Assembly: GCF_000169375.1 (NCBI RefSeq)
Contig: NZ_AAXY01000013.1
Location: 1-64,000, forward strand
Length of the DNA stretch: 64,000 nucleotides
DNA from: Marinobacter sp. ELB17
Lineage (GTDB): Bacteria > Pseudomonadota > Gammaproteobacteria > Pseudomonadales > Oleiphilaceae
Direction: 5' to 3'
Positions 42,003-52,303 of the stretch are shown here, one piece after another. The stretch's first letter is position 1; every line of letters begins with the position of its first letter. The translations under genes were made by a program, and so were the position numbers. Below the pieces are notes generated by a model, which had not been told where the DNA came from, ran no database searches, and saw only the letters and a list, made by a program, of their open reading frames with translations.

Positions 42003-43118
42003 TCAACGACTCTGAAGAATTCGCAGCATGCGCCTCAGCGGTTCTGCCGCGCCCCACAACAGTTGATCGCCCACAGTAAACGCAGAAATGTACTCCGGCC
42101 CCATGGCCAGTTTGCGTATACGGCCCACTGGAATACTCAGAGTGCCGGTTACTTTCGCCGGTGTCAGCTCCTGCATGCTGGCCTCGCGCTCATTGGGAAT
42201 GACTTTCACCCAATCATTGCCGGCGGCCAGAATCTTCTCGATTTCGGCAACAGGAAGATCTTTGCGCAGCTTTATGGTCAGTGCCTGACTGTGTGAGCGC
42301 ATGGCACCGATTCGAACGCACAAACCGTCAATGGGAATCGGATTGTCGCTGCGACCCAGAATCTTGTTGGTTTCTACACCGGCTTTCCACTCCTCCTTGC
42401 TCATACCGTTTTTGAGCTGTTTGTCGATAAACGGAATCAGGCTGCCCGCCAGCGGCACGCCAAAGTGCTCGGTCGAAAAGTCGTTGCTGCGCATGGTGTC
42501 GGTCACCTTGCGGTCAATCTCCAGAATCGCAGAAGACGGGCTATCCAGCTCGGCCTTAACGCTGCCGTTCAGCTCGCCCATCTGGTTCAGCAACTCGCGC
42601 ATGTTCTGCGCGCCAGAACCGGAAGCGGCCTGATACGTCATGGGCGATACCCATTCAATCAAGTCCTGCTCCAGCAAACCGCCCAAGGCCAACACCATCA
42701 GGCTCACGGTGCAGTTGCCGCCGATGTAATCTTTCACGCCTTTGTCGAGCGCAGCGTCAATCACGTTGCGGTTAACTGGGTCTAGAACAATCACAGAATG
42801 GTCAACCATGCGCAGGGTAGAAGCAGCGTCTATCCAATAGCCGTTCCAGCCGGCGTCACGCAGTTTCTGATACACCGCCGAGGTGTAGTCGCCGCCCTGG
42901 CAGGTCAGAATCACGTCCAGGGTTTTTAGAGTGTCGATATCGAAGGCGTCCTGCAGCGGCAAAATGCCATCGCGGCCCACATCCGGCGCCGGTTGCCCGG
43001 TTTGCGACGTAGAAAAGAATACCGGTTCGATATCCGCGAAATCATTTTCTTCACGCATGCGCTGCATGAGGACAGAACCCACCATGCCACGCCAACCTAC
43101 AAGCCCAACTCGCTTCAT
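42003..43118 (-). CDS. asd: Aspartate-semialdehyde dehydrogenase
   Basis: The enzyme reduces aspartyl phosphate to the semialdehyde, feeding lysine, diaminopimelate, threonine and methionine. The N-terminal motif is [18 protein letters not shown]. The catalytic Cys136 is in [11 protein letters not shown], and the substrate histidine is probably in [14 protein letters not shown]. It has 371 residues, as in the gram-negative class. It lies downstream of leuCDB on the same strand and has a strong terminator. The 161 bases before it hold a 16-bp tandem repeat. Confidence 0.97.
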   Translation of the reverse strand: MKRVGLVGWRGMVGSVLMQRMREENDFADIEPVFFSTSQTGQPAPDVGRDGILPLQDAFDIDTLKTLDVILTCQGGDYTSAVYQKLRDAGWNGYWIDAASTLRMVDHSVIVLDPVNRNVIDAALDKGVKDYIGGNCTVSLMVLALGGLLEQDLIEWVSPMTYQAASGSGAQNMRELLNQMGELNGSVKAELDSPSSAILEIDRKVTDTMRSNDFSTEHFGVPLAGSLIPFIDKQLKNGMSKEEWKAGVETNKILGRSDNPIPIDGLCVRIGAMRSHSQALTIKLRKDLPVAEIEKILAAGNDWVKVIPNEREASMQELTPAKVTGTLSIPVGRIRKLAMGPEYISAFTVGDQLLWGAAEPLRRMLRILQSR

Positions 43119-43215
43119 GCGGCTTTTGAACCTCTTTTATACCTGCCTGCTGCCGGTGTCGCTGGCGCAGACAAAATGAATTTTTCCGCAGCAACAACGT
43201 CGCATTACTGCGAAT

Positions 43216-43263
43216 TAGAATGCTGTCGGACTAGAATGCTGTCGATTTAAAATACTATCGATT
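43216..43263. repeat. Three tandem 16-bp repeats upstream of asd
   Basis: Units 43216-43231 (TAGAATGCTGTCGGAC), 43232-43247 (TAGAATGCTGTCGATT) and 43248-43263 (TAAAATACTATCGATT) are direct repeats. They lie between the leuB stop and the asd start. The 11-base string AATACTATCGA in the third unit also occurs at 46633-46643, beside the leuC/LysR palindrome. Confidence 0.8.
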
Positions 43264-43279
43264 TGAGAGCACTGTCCAA

Positions 43280-44353
43280 TTATAGCTGCGCCAGTACCGC
43301 TTCACCCATTTCACGGGTAGAAACCCGGGTGCAGCCTTCCGACATTATATCCGCTGTGCGCAAGCCTTGGTCCAGTACCTTGCCAACCGCGGCTTCAATG
43401 GCTGCGGCGGCGGCACCTTCATCGAGGCTATAGCGTAGCATCATCGCAACGCTAAGAATGGTCGCCAACGGATTTGCAATGCCTTTGCCGGCAATATCAG
43501 GTGCCGAACCATGGCAAGGCTCGTACAGGCCCTGCTTCGCCGAGTTCATCGAAGCCGATGGCAGCATGCCGATGGAGCCTGTCAGCATGGCGGCTTCGTC
43601 AGAAAGAATATCACCAAACATATTGCCGGTTACAATCACGTCAAACTGTTTGGGTGCGCGCACCAGTTGCATCGCGGCGTTATCCACGTACATGTGAGAC
43701 AGCTCTACGTTCGGATACTCGAGCTTGAGCTCGTTCATGATCTCACGCCACAGCACGGTCACTTCTAACACGTTGGCCTTGTCGACCGAGCACAGTTTTT
43801 TGCCGCGCTGCTGGGCTGTTTCAAACGCGACCCGGCCAATACGGCGAATTTCAGTCTCTGTGTAGGCGTAAGTGTTATAGCCCTGGCGCTCACCGCTTTC
43901 CAGCTGCCGCACACCGCGAGGCTGACCAAAGTAAATACCGCCGGTCAGCTCACGGATAATCATAATATCCAGCCCGGACACCACTTCCGGCTTCAGCGAA
44001 GAAGCAGACGCCAGCTGCGGATAAAGAATAGCAGGGCGAAAATTGGCAAACAGTTCAAGTTTGGAACGCAGGCCCAGCAAACCTTTTTCCGGACGTTTCG
44101 CCATCGGCAGGCCGTCCCACTTCGGGCCGCCAACGGCGCCCAGCAGAATCGCGTCGGCCTTGGTGGCCAACTCCAGGGTTTCATCCGGCAGCGGAGTGTC
44201 GGAATCATCCAGCGCAGCACCGCCAACCAAGCCGTGCTGAAAACTCAAATCAAGCTTGAACGACTCATTCACCCGGCGCAGTACTTTTTCCGCCTCGCCC
44301 ATGATTTCAGGGCCAATGCCGTCGCCCGGCAGCAATAATATGGCTCGTGACAT
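43280..44353 (-). CDS. leuB: 3-isopropylmalate dehydrogenase
   Basis: The enzyme oxidises and decarboxylates 3-isopropylmalate to 2-oxoisocaproate, using NAD. The 357-residue protein begins [14 protein letters not shown]. The substrate-binding arginines are in [15 protein letters not shown], and the metal aspartates in [19 protein letters not shown] site residues are in [15 protein letters not shown]. It is third in leuC-leuD-leuB, 45 bases after leuD. Confidence 0.97.
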   Translation of the reverse strand: MSRAILLLPGDGIGPEIMGEAEKVLRRVNESFKLDLSFQHGLVGGAALDDSDTPLPDETLELATKADAILLGAVGGPKWDGLPMAKRPEKGLLGLRSKLELFANFRPAILYPQLASASSLKPEVVSGLDIMIIRELTGGIYFGQPRGVRQLESGERQGYNTYAYTETEIRRIGRVAFETAQQRGKKLCSVDKANVLEVTVLWREIMNELKLEYPNVELSHMYVDNAAMQLVRAPKQFDVIVTGNMFGDILSDEAAMLTGSIGMLPSASMNSAKQGLYEPCHGSAPDIAGKGIANPLATILSVAMMLRYSLDEGAAAAAIEAAVGKVLDQGLRTADIMSEGCTRVSTREMGEAVLAQL

Positions 44354-44398
44354 ATCAGGTTCCTTGATATCGGTTTCGACATTGGTTTAACAGCCACA

Positions 44399-45046
44399 TT
44401 ACTGGCCGGCACCAAACAGCCAGGGCGCGGTTTTGCGGCGCGCATCTTCGTAATCCTGAATAACATCGGCGTCTTCCAACGTTACACCAATATCGTCCAG
44501 ACCATTCAGCAGGCAGTGGCGACGGAAGCCGTCCACCTCAAAGCTGAAAGATTCGCCAGACGGCGTGATAACGGTGTTGTCTGCAAGATTCACCGTCAGT
44601 TCATAACCTTCGCTGGCCTCAGCTTCAATAAACATCTGATCAACTATTTTTTCATCCAAAACAATAGCCAAAAGCCCATTTTTAAAGCAGTTATTATAAA
44701 AAATATCAGCAAAACTGGGGGCAATAATCACCCGAAAGCCAAAATCTTCCAGCGCCCAAGGCGCGTGTTCACGACTGGAACCGCAACCAAAATTGGTGCG
44801 GGCCAGCAGCACGCTGGCGCCGCTGTAGCGTTTCTGGTTCAGCACAAAATCCGTGTTTAACGGGCGTTGGGAGCTGTCCTGGCCAGGCTGGCCCTCGTCC
44901 AGATAACGCAATGCATCAAACAGGTTGGGGCCGAAGCCGGTGCGTTTTATGGACTTCAAAAATTGCTTGGGAATGATCATGTCCGTGTCCACGTTGGAAC
45001 GGTCCATGGGGGCTACGAGGCCCTGGTGTTGGGTAAATGCGCGCAT
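44399..45046 (-). CDS. leuD: 3-isopropylmalate dehydratase small subunit
   Basis: This is the swivelling domain of isopropylmalate isomerase; it pairs with LeuC. The 215-residue protein has [19 protein letters not shown] near the start and [20 protein letters not shown], the anion-binding motif. Family length is about 200-215. It lies 19 bases after leuC. Confidence 0.97.
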   Translation of the reverse strand: MRAFTQHQGLVAPMDRSNVDTDMIIPKQFLKSIKRTGFGPNLFDALRYLDEGQPGQDSSQRPLNTDFVLNQKRYSGASVLLARTNFGCGSSREHAPWALEDFGFRVIIAPSFADIFYNNCFKNGLLAIVLDEKIVDQMFIEAEASEGYELTVNLADNTVITPSGESFSFEVDGFRRHCLLNGLDDIGVTLEDADVIQDYEDARRKTAPWLFGAGQ

Positions 45047-45065
45047 GGTTATTGTCTCCTGTGGA

Positions 45066-46484
45066 TCAGTTCAGCATTTCACGAACGTCAACAAAATGGC
45101 CGGCAATCGCTGCCGCCGCTGCCATAGCTGGGCTAACCAGGTGGGTACGCCCGCCAAAACCCTGACGGCCCTCAAAGTTGCGGTTAGAGGTAGACGCACA
45201 ATGCTCGCCCTGGCCCAACTTATCGGCGTTCATGGCCAGGCACATAGAGCAACCGGGGTCGCGCCATTCCAGGCCCGCTTCCAGGAAAATCTTGTCCAGC
45301 CCTTCGGCTTCGGCCTGCAATTTAACCAAACCCGAGCCCGGCACTACCATAGCCTGCTTCAAACTACCCGCCACCTTGCGGCCTTTAACTACCAGCGCCG
45401 CCTCGCGCAGGTCTTCAATCCGGCTGTTGGTACAGGAACCAATAAATATCCGGTCCAGCTTGATGTCGGTGATCAACTGATTGGGCAGCAGGCCCATGTA
45501 TTTCAGCGCACGTTCAAGCCCTTCACGTTTTATCAAATCGGTTTCTTGCGCCGGATCTGGCACCCGGCCGGCCACATTCGCCACCATTTCCGGGGAGGTG
45601 CCCCAGCTTACCTGAGGCTGAATATCCGCCCCTTCAAGCTCAACCACTTTGTCGAATTCGGCGCTCAGGTCACTGTGCAAGGTGCGCCAATGAGCAACGG
45701 CTGCATCCCAGGCTTCACCTTCGGGTGAAAACGGCCGACCCTTGACGTAATCAATAGTGGTGCCGTCTACCGCCACCATGCCAACGCGGGCGCCGGCTTC
45801 AATCGCCATATTACACACCGTCATCCGGCCTTCCATACTCAGGCCTTGTATGGCGTCGCCGCCAAACTCGATAGCATGCCCGGAACCGCCAGCGGTACCG
45901 ATTTTGCCAATAATCGCCAGCACTACGTCTTTGGCGGTTACGCCTTTACCCAACTGGCCCTTCACTTTCACCAGCATGTTTTTCATTTTCTGCTGCACCA
46001 GGCACTGGGTAGCCAGCACGTGTTCCACTTCCGAGGTACCAATACCGTGGGCCAGGCAGCCAAAAGCGCCGTGGGTCGAGGTATGGGAATCACCGCAGAC
46101 AATGGTCATACCGGGCAAGGTTGCACCCTGCTCGGGGCCGATCACGTGCACTATGCCCTGGCGTTGGTCTTTAATCTTGAATTCAAGAATGCCGAACTCG
46201 TCGCAGTTGCTGTCCAGGGTTTCTACCTGAATGCGCGATACCGGGTCTACAATGCCGTTGATTCCCATGGCGCGGTCAGTGGTAGGCACGTTATGGTCGG
46301 GCGTTGCCAGATTGGCATCAATCCGCCAAGGCTTTCGGTTGGCCAGGCGCAGACCTTCAAACGCCTGCGGCGACGTCACTTCGTGCAGCAGGTGGCGGTC
46401 AATGTAAATAAGCGCAGAGCCGTCATCACGCTGTTTTACCAGATGATCGTCCCACAATTTGTCGTACAAGGTTTTACCCGCCAT
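45066..46484 (-). CDS. leuC: 3-isopropylmalate dehydratase large subunit
   Basis: This 4Fe-4S aconitase-family subunit isomerises 2- to 3-isopropylmalate. The cluster cysteines are in [13 protein letters not shown] and [24 protein letters not shown] is the aconitase signature. At 472 residues it has normal length. It heads leuC-leuD-leuB and diverges from a LysR regulator across 213 bases containing an ATTCC/GGAAT palindrome. Confidence 0.97.
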   Translation of the reverse strand: MAGKTLYDKLWDDHLVKQRDDGSALIYIDRHLLHEVTSPQAFEGLRLANRKPWRIDANLATPDHNVPTTDRAMGINGIVDPVSRIQVETLDSNCDEFGILEFKIKDQRQGIVHVIGPEQGATLPGMTIVCGDSHTSTHGAFGCLAHGIGTSEVEHVLATQCLVQQKMKNMLVKVKGQLGKGVTAKDVVLAIIGKIGTAGGSGHAIEFGGDAIQGLSMEGRMTVCNMAIEAGARVGMVAVDGTTIDYVKGRPFSPEGEAWDAAVAHWRTLHSDLSAEFDKVVELEGADIQPQVSWGTSPEMVANVAGRVPDPAQETDLIKREGLERALKYMGLLPNQLITDIKLDRIFIGSCTNSRIEDLREAALVVKGRKVAGSLKQAMVVPGSGLVKLQAEAEGLDKIFLEAGLEWRDPGCSMCLAMNADKLGQGEHCASTSNRNFEGRQGFGGRTHLVSPAMAAAAAIAGHFVDVREMLN

Positions 46485-46616
46485 GATTGCTCTCTCATCG
46501 TTTTGGGGTTTTAAAAAAAGCTCATCACCGTTGATACAGCTGCGCCCTTTAGAATTCTGATTGTCTGAACAGTTTAAAGTGCCTGACCAATAACCTCAAT
46601 TCATGTTTTTTATGCA

Positions 46617-46639
46617 TAGCATTCCTGTTTGGAATACTA
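46617..46639. promoter_or_regulatory. LysR-type operator candidate between leuC and the lysR gene
   Basis: ATTCC (46621-46625) and GGAAT (46631-46635) are inverted around TGTTT. This 15-base unit fits the LysR T-N11-A rule, and outer TAG/CTA bases (46617-46619, 46637-46639) extend the symmetry. It sits between divergent leuC and the regulator gene. Confidence 0.6.
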
Positions 46640-46697
46640 TCGAATAGAATGAAACGTTTCAGGGTGTTGTAAAAAGCACTTTTATCCGACGGCGGTC

Positions 46698-47594
46698 ATG
46701 GTAGATATGGATTCCAACACGTTGCGCGCCTTTCTGGCCATTGTTGACCAGGGCTCGTTCTCTGAAGCCGCCGAGCAGCTGCACATTACCCAGCCTGCCA
46801 TCAGCAAGCGGCTGGCCGCTCTGGAGGCCCAGCTCGGCGCCGAGCTGGTTGATCGCAGCCAGCGCCAGCTTAAGTTAACCGACGCCGGCGCTCGGCTGCT
46901 GCCCCACGCCAGGCGAATTCTGGATGAAATCCACAACGCCCGCATTGCGCTGTCGCCAAGCACCCGCGAAGTGGCCGGTGAGCTACAGATTATTGCCAGC
47001 CACCACATTGGCCTGCACCACCTGCCAAACTGGCTGCGGCGTTTCAAACGCGACCATCCGCAGGTCACCCTTGATCTTCAATTTATGGAATCAGACGCCG
47101 CCTACGCCCAGATGCGCAAACGCGGCGCCGAACTGGCGTTTGTTACCCTGAGCGATGGTATAGACCCGAACTTTAAGGTGTACGCCCAGTGGCCAGACCC
47201 AATGGCGTTTGTGGTCGGGCCGGAGCATCCGCTGGCAGCGCTGGAACAGCCTACTCTGGCGGACTTGTCTGGCCACGCTGCGCTGTTGCCAGACACCAGC
47301 ACGGGCACTTACCGGTTGGTCAGCCGGCTATTTATGGAGGCCAACCTGCCATTAAGCTCGCAGATGCCCACAAACTACCTGGAAACCCTGAAAATGATGA
47401 CCAGTGTGGGTCTTGGCTGGAGCGTATTGCCGGTGCGCATGCTGGACAGCAGCCTGCGGGCGCTGCCGGTAGCACATTCGGTGGCGCGGCTGATGGGTGC
47501 TATTGGCCTGTCAGGCAGAGACTTAAGCGGTGCCGCCCAGGCTCTGCTGGCGATTGTGGAACAACAGGAAAAAGCCCGGCGCGGTAACCGCTAA
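46698..47594 (+). CDS. LysR-family regulator, probably of leucine biosynthesis
   Basis: The 298-residue protein has the N-terminal LysR winged helix (NTLRAFLAIVDQGSFSEAAE, then ITQPAISKRLAALEAQLGAE) and a C-terminal effector domain with LQIIASHHIGLHHLPNWL. Divergent orientation to leuCDB and the palindrome between them suggest autoregulation and control of leuC. As a general LysR feature the effector is often a pathway intermediate; none can be named here. The ATG at 46698 and one at 46707 are both possible starts. It is convergent with an MFS gene, sharing a palindromic repeat at the 3' ends. Confidence 0.88.
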   Translation: MVDMDSNTLRAFLAIVDQGSFSEAAEQLHITQPAISKRLAALEAQLGAELVDRSQRQLKLTDAGARLLPHARRILDEIHNARIALSPSTREVAGELQIIASHHIGLHHLPNWLRRFKRDHPQVTLDLQFMESDAAYAQMRKRGAELAFVTLSDGIDPNFKVYAQWPDPMAFVVGPEHPLAALEQPTLADLSGHAALLPDTSTGTYRLVSRLFMEANLPLSSQMPTNYLETLKMMTSVGLGWSVLPVRMLDSSLRALPVAHSVARLMGAIGLSGRDLSGAAQALLAIVEQQEKARRGNR

Positions 47595-47616
47595 AGCGGG
47601 GAAAGATTCCCTGCAG

Positions 47617-47647
47617 AGCGGGGACAGATTTCAAATCTGTCCCCGCT
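47617..47647. repeat. 31-bp copy of the dispersed palindrome at the convergent 3' ends of lysR and the MFS gene
   Basis: Fifteen-base arms (47617-47631 and 47633-47647, AGCGGGGACAGATTT) surround one base. This is the longest perfect copy in the window. The stop codon of the MFS gene lies inside it (minus strand TGA at 47631-47633). Confidence 0.93.
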
Positions 47648-48803
47648 TTGCCTCCAGCTCAGGCGGCGGAGGCGGTGGTCGCAAGCCGCGCCAGGCCGCG
47701 GCGAATGCCAGGGCGGTGACAACCGCGCTGCCCAGGAAGGCCGCGGAGGTATCAATACCGTCTACCAGGAACCCCGCACCCCAGGCACCCAAAGCCCCAC
47801 CGGCACCAAACGTTAACCCGCTATAAAGGGCCTGCCCCTGGCCGTGATGATGGCGGCCAAAAAAGCCCTGAATGTACTGCACCGACACCGCATGTAACGC
47901 GCCGTAAGATGCCGCATGCAACAGCTGGGCAAATATCAGCACCGGCAGCACCGACGCCATTTCCGCAATCAGCAACCAGCGCAGCAGGCTTAGCAGCAAG
48001 GCCGCCAGCACAATGTGTCGCACGCTGAAACGCGCGCCCAGGCGATGCATCACCATAAACAGGACAATTTCGGCGATAACCCCCAGTGACCACAACAGAC
48101 CAATGGCCAGCTTGCCGTAATCGTGCAGCTGCAGGTGAATACTGAAAAACGTGTAGTAAGAGCCGTGGGCCACTTGCAGCAAAAAGTTCATCACAAAAAA
48201 CGCAATCACCGCGGGATGAGTCAAAATGGCCTTCAGGCTGCCCCGCGGGGACTTCTGGGTGCGAACGATTTTTTCAACCGGCAGCATCCAGGCCGACACC
48301 GTAATGCCGGCAAACAGCGGAATCAACAGCATCGGCAAATAGCGAATATCCACCCATTCCAGCAGTACGCCAATCAACGCCACGGCGGCAATAAAGCCCA
48401 CCGAACCCCACAGGCGGATTTTGCCGTATTGGTTCCGCTGCGCACCCAGAACCTGAAGGGTGATGACTTCGTAAAGGGGGAGTACCGCGTTCCAGAAAAA
48501 AGTGAACGCCAGCATAACCAGCAGCAGGCCGGTGAAGCCCGGCTCTAGAAACACGCCAGCAAAACACAAGGAACCGACGATCGTACCGAAGCGGACCAAC
48601 CGCACCCTTTGCCCGGTGCGGTCGCCCAAATGGCCCCACACGCTGGGAGCCACAATCTTGGTAAGCTGGATGGTCGCCATCAGACTGGCGATTTGCAGAT
48701 AGGAAAAACCGCGGCCTTCAAGGTAAAGCGACCAGTAAGGCAGCATTCCACCCAACAGGGCGAAGAACCAGAAATACAAATTCGACAGGCGCCAGTGCGT
48801 CAC
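47631..48803 (-). CDS. MFS transporter, HcaT-like/LacY-type (MFS_1_like)
   Basis: The 390-residue protein has about twelve membrane spans. It begins MTHWRLSNLYFWFFALLGGM, and the loop 2-3 motif is WGHLGDRTGQRVRL. IQGFFGRHHHGQGQALYSGL is typical of the phenylpropionate permease (HcaT) branch. The substrate is unknown; no aromatic catabolic genes are nearby. The C-terminal tail RPPPPPPELEAKRGQI is polar, and its last five codons and stop come from a palindromic repeat. Confidence 0.85.
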   Translation of the reverse strand: MTHWRLSNLYFWFFALLGGMLPYWSLYLEGRGFSYLQIASLMATIQLTKIVAPSVWGHLGDRTGQRVRLVRFGTIVGSLCFAGVFLEPGFTGLLLVMLAFTFFWNAVLPLYEVITLQVLGAQRNQYGKIRLWGSVGFIAAVALIGVLLEWVDIRYLPMLLIPLFAGITVSAWMLPVEKIVRTQKSPRGSLKAILTHPAVIAFFVMNFLLQVAHGSYYTFFSIHLQLHDYGKLAIGLLWSLGVIAEIVLFMVMHRLGARFSVRHIVLAALLLSLLRWLLIAEMASVLPVLIFAQLLHAASYGALHAVSVQYIQGFFGRHHHGQGQALYSGLTFGAGGALGAWGAGFLVDGIDTSAAFLGSAVVTALAFAAAWRGLRPPPPPPELEAKRGQI

Positions 48804-48861
48804 TGTTACCCCTTACCTTTGATTCGCGCCGCTACCTTTCAGTACCATTTTCAAGCCAGTA

Positions 48862-48884
48862 GGGACGGATTTCAAATCCGTCCC
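48862..48884. repeat. Variant copy of the dispersed palindrome between aroC and the MFS gene
   Basis: GGGACGGATTT (48862-48872) and its complement surround one C. The change of A to G in the left arm is matched by T to C in the right arm, so symmetry is kept. A short tandem string with TCCCTGGTGT follows. Confidence 0.88.
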
Positions 48885-48919
48885 CGATGTCTCGTCCCTG
48901 GTGTCTCATCCCTGGTGTA

Positions 48920-50014
48920 TCAAAGCTGAGGCAGCACCGGCGTGGTTACCCGCACATCAGCGTTCTGGCCGCGATGGCGCAAATAGTGGTCCATTAGCAC
49001 AATGGCCATCATCGCCTCGGCGATGGGCGTCGCGCGAATGCCCACGCAGGGGTCGTGGCGGCCGGTGGTGATAATCTCGACCGGGTTGCCGTCGACATCA
49101 ATACTCCGGCCCGGCAAGCGCAGGCTGGAGGTCGGCTTGAGTGCGATACTTGCCAGAATGGGCTGGCCGGAGGAGATACCCCCCAGAATGCCACCGGCTT
49201 GATTCGACAAAAACCCTTCCGGCGTCATTTCATCACGGTGCTGAGTACCTTTTTGGTCAATACAGCCAAAACCGGCACCAATTTCAACGCCTTTTACGGC
49301 GTTAATACTCATTAAAGCATGGGCAAGGTCTGCGTCTAGCCGATCAAACACCGGCTCGCCCAGCCCCGGTGGTACGCCTTCGGCCACCACATTAATACGG
49401 GCGCCAATCGAGTTGCCCTCTTTAACCAACGCTTTCATGTAGGCTTCCATTTCCGGCACTTTGCTGGCGTCCGGGCAGAAAAACGGATTCTGGTGTACTT
49501 GCTCCCAATCCAGGGTTTCGGCTTTTATCGGGCCTAATTGGCTCAGGTAGCCACGCACAGTAATGCCGAGGCGCCGCAGCAGGAATTTGCGTGCTACGGC
49601 GCCAGCGGCCACTCGCATGGCGGTCTCGCGGGCCGAAGAGCGCCCGCCACCGCGATGATCCCGCTCACCGAATTTGTGGTGATAGGTGTAATCAGCGTGG
49701 GCCGGGCGAAACTGGGTGGCAATTTTTGAATAATCTTTGGAGCGCTGATCGGTATTTTCAATCAGCAGACCAATGGACGTGCCGGTGGTGCGACCTTCAA
49801 ATACACCGGAAAGAATGCGCACTTCATCGGCTTCGCGGCGCTGGGTGGTGTAGCGCGACGTGCCCGGTTTGCGGCGATCAAGATCGTACTGCATGTCTTC
49901 TTCAGACAGCTCGAGCCCCGGCGGACAGCCATCTATCACACACCCCAAAGCGGCCCCGTGGCTTTCACCAAACGTGGTCACCGTGAACAGTTTGCCAAAT
50001 GTGTTTCCAGACAT
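48920..50014 (-). CDS. aroC: Chorismate synthase
   Basis: This FMN-dependent lyase makes chorismate from EPSP, ending the shikimate pathway that begins with the DAHP synthase in this window. The 364-residue protein starts with [16 protein letters not shown] and contains [20 protein letters not shown] and a [15 protein letters not shown] segment. It follows prmB on the same strand with a 47-base gap, a common pairing in gammaproteobacteria. Confidence 0.97.
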   Translation of the reverse strand: MSGNTFGKLFTVTTFGESHGAALGCVIDGCPPGLELSEEDMQYDLDRRKPGTSRYTTQRREADEVRILSGVFEGRTTGTSIGLLIENTDQRSKDYSKIATQFRPAHADYTYHHKFGERDHRGGGRSSARETAMRVAAGAVARKFLLRRLGITVRGYLSQLGPIKAETLDWEQVHQNPFFCPDASKVPEMEAYMKALVKEGNSIGARINVVAEGVPPGLGEPVFDRLDADLAHALMSINAVKGVEIGAGFGCIDQKGTQHRDEMTPEGFLSNQAGGILGGISSGQPILASIALKPTSSLRLPGRSIDVDGNPVEIITTGRHDPCVGIRATPIAEAMMAIVLMDHYLRHRGQNADVRVTTPVLPQL

Positions 50015-50061
50015 AATTCAGTATCTTATCCAGTTGTTATAAAAATTGTATAAAGACCTTA

Positions 50062-50964
50062 TCAGCTGTTCGCCAGGTATTTACGCAAGTCTTTAGCGAC
50101 AATAGCGAGCACCCCGTCGCCGCCGTTTTCAAACTCCAGCCAGGTCAGCGGCAGCTGAGGATAGGCCGCATCCAGCTCTGGCCAGCTGTTACCGACTTCC
50201 ACAATTAACAGACCGTTGTCGGTCAGCCGTTCAGCGGCTCCGGCCAATATGCGATGGGCAATCTCCAGGCCGTCTTCACCGGCCGCCAGGCCCAATACCG
50301 GCTCATGGCCGAACTCCGCAGGCATACCGGCCAAGTCCCGTGCATTCACATAGGGCGGGTTGCTCAGAATCACATCGTAACGTTCATTCAGATTGCTGAA
50401 CACATCCGATTGCACGGTGCGCACCCGCTCGCCCAGTTGATGCATGGCAATATTGGAATCGGCCACTGCTAGCGCGTCGGTGGAAATATCCGCCAGGTCG
50501 ACCTCGGCGCCGTCAAACACCGTGGCTGCGGCAATACCAATGCAGCCGCTGCCGGTACACAAATCCAGAATACGCTCCACATAAACATCGCCCAGCCAGG
50601 GCTGCAAGCCATTTTCCAGCAGCTCAGCCAGCGGTGAACGCGGCACCAGCACCCGTGGGTCTACGTTAAATGGCAGCCCCATAAACCAGGCTTCGCCCAA
50701 CAGATAGGCCAGCGGAACCTGCTCTTCTACTCGGCGTTCTATGCGCTCCAGAATCAGCTCGCGCTCTTCGCGTACCAGGCGCGCATCCAGAAACAGGCTA
50801 TTGTTTTCCAGCGGTAAATGCAGGCTGCGCATAACCAGCTGTACCGCTTCGTCCCAAACGTTGTCGGTGCCATGGCCAAAGTACAGCGGCGACTTGGCAA
50901 AACGGGAACAGGCGTAGCGCAAAAAGTCGCGTACGGTGGCCAAATCATCAACGGGGCGGGTCAC
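50062..50964 (-). CDS. prmB: Ribosomal protein L3 N5-glutamine methyltransferase
   Basis: PrmB methylates a glutamine of L3 in large-subunit assembly. The 300-residue protein has the release-factor/L3 methyltransferase layout: YLLGEAWFMGLPFNVDPRVL, then VPRSPLAELLE, the SAM motif LDLCTGSGCIGIAAA and the catalytic NPPY in VILSNPPYVNARD. RSPLAELLE and adjacency to aroC favour PrmB over PrmC. Confidence 0.94.
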   Translation of the reverse strand: MTRPVDDLATVRDFLRYACSRFAKSPLYFGHGTDNVWDEAVQLVMRSLHLPLENNSLFLDARLVREERELILERIERRVEEQVPLAYLLGEAWFMGLPFNVDPRVLVPRSPLAELLENGLQPWLGDVYVERILDLCTGSGCIGIAAATVFDGAEVDLADISTDALAVADSNIAMHQLGERVRTVQSDVFSNLNERYDVILSNPPYVNARDLAGMPAEFGHEPVLGLAAGEDGLEIAHRILAGAAERLTDNGLLIVEVGNSWPELDAAYPQLPLTWLEFENGGDGVLAIVAKDLRKYLANS

Positions 50965-51033
50965 GGCGAAAGAGTCCTGTCTGAACGGAAAATAGACCTA
51001 CAGTATACGTGTTTTGGCTGTCTTGCGCGCGGC

Positions 51034-52299
51034 CTAAACCGCCAGCGGGCCTGAGCTGCTGTGGTCTTTCTCATAGCGGTCCAAAGCCGCTGCCATGCGC
51101 TCACGGCCAAGCTGAATCAACTCTGGTGCTTTGTGGAAATCGTAGCTGCGGCATACGTTTTTCGGAATATTCACCAACAGGTCGGGCGGGTAGCCGGCAA
51201 TTTTGTACTGCACCAGCACGCTCTGCATGGTTTCAATGGCCAGGTTCATCACCTCGAACTTACCAATACCCAGCTTTTCCCAGTTAATGGTCTGACCTTC
51301 GTCCTGAGCTTTGCCGGTGCTTGTCGGCTCGGGCGATTTCGGGCTTTGTACCGCTTCTTCTCCGGCCTGCTTACGCTGTTTTTTGGCGCTCTGCTTTTGC
51401 ACTTCGCGGCTGATTTTATCTTCCGCAGGCTCGCCGTCGACTTTGCCGCCGGCCAACCCTTTCAACGTGTCCCAGTCAAACCAACGCGACGCCTTTTCGC
51501 GCATAGCGCCCATCCACTCTTCACTGTCGTCATCGTCGTCGAGGCTGGTAAAAGCCGCATCCAACAGCTGCTGGCTGCGCTCTTCTTCACCCGCCAGGTT
51601 CACCGCTACAATCAGGTCGGCGTGGGCCGAAATGGTCGGAATGATCGGCAGCGGGTTCAGGGTGGCGCCGTCAACCAGCACCCGGCCGTTCAGCACCAGC
51701 GGCGTCACCACACCTGGAATGGCTACCGACGCGCGTATGGCCTGGTCCAGCGGGCCTTCCTGAAACCAGATTTCCTTATGGCCAAGAAGGTCTGTCGCTA
51801 CCGACGTAAACGCAATGGGCAGGTCTTCTATGCGCGTATCGCCTAGAATGTCGCTTACAATAGAAAAAATTTTCTCACCGCGAATAGCGCCCACCGCACT
51901 GAAGGTTACGTCCAGCAGCCTAAGTACATCGAACTGCCCTAATCCCGTTACCCAGTCTTTGTACTGCTGCAGCTTTCCCGCGGCGTACATGCCGCCCACC
52001 AGGGCTCCCATAGAGCAACCGGATATCGCAATAATTTCATAGCCGCGCTCGTTAAGCACTTCAATGGCGCCAATATGGGCATAACCGCGGGCACCGCCGC
52101 TGCCCAGGGCGAGGGCTACGGTAGCGCGCTTTTGCCGAGGCGCCAGCTTTTTGTCTTTGCCGGTTTCCGACGCACCGGCAGACGCCAGGCCGCCGCTTTC
52201 GACCACCACGGAACTGCTGCTCGCGGCGGTTTTCGCGGAACCTGCCGCCAGGCTTTTGCCAGCAGCTGCAACAGCCTTGTCATCGTCGTTAGATGTCAT
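51034..52299 (-). CDS. Patatin-like phospholipase family protein (RssA-like)
   Basis: The 421-residue protein has an Ala/Ser-rich N-terminus (1-58) and a patatin domain (about 59-250). The oxyanion loop is GSGGARG at 66-72. The nucleophile Ser96 is in SGCSMGAL, and Asp210 in LVDGATLN is its dyad partner. The region 260-330 is charged and probably disordered. It is predicted to be a lipid acyl hydrolase; no signal peptide is visible, so it is likely cytoplasmic or peripheral. It follows the DUF4892 gene by four bases, suggesting coexpression. Confidence 0.87.
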   Translation of the reverse strand: MTSNDDDKAVAAAGKSLAAGSAKTAASSSSVVVESGGLASAGASETGKDKKLAPRQKRATVALALGSGGARGYAHIGAIEVLNERGYEIIAISGCSMGALVGGMYAAGKLQQYKDWVTGLGQFDVLRLLDVTFSAVGAIRGEKIFSIVSDILGDTRIEDLPIAFTSVATDLLGHKEIWFQEGPLDQAIRASVAIPGVVTPLVLNGRVLVDGATLNPLPIIPTISAHADLIVAVNLAGEEERSQQLLDAAFTSLDDDDDSEEWMGAMREKASRWFDWDTLKGLAGGKVDGEPAEDKISREVQKQSAKKQRKQAGEEAVQSPKSPEPTSTGKAQDEGQTINWEKLGIGKFEVMNLAIETMQSVLVQYKIAGYPPDLLVNIPKNVCRSYDFHKAPELIQLGRERMAAALDRYEKDHSSSGPLAV

Positions 52300-52303
52300 G
52301 CCA

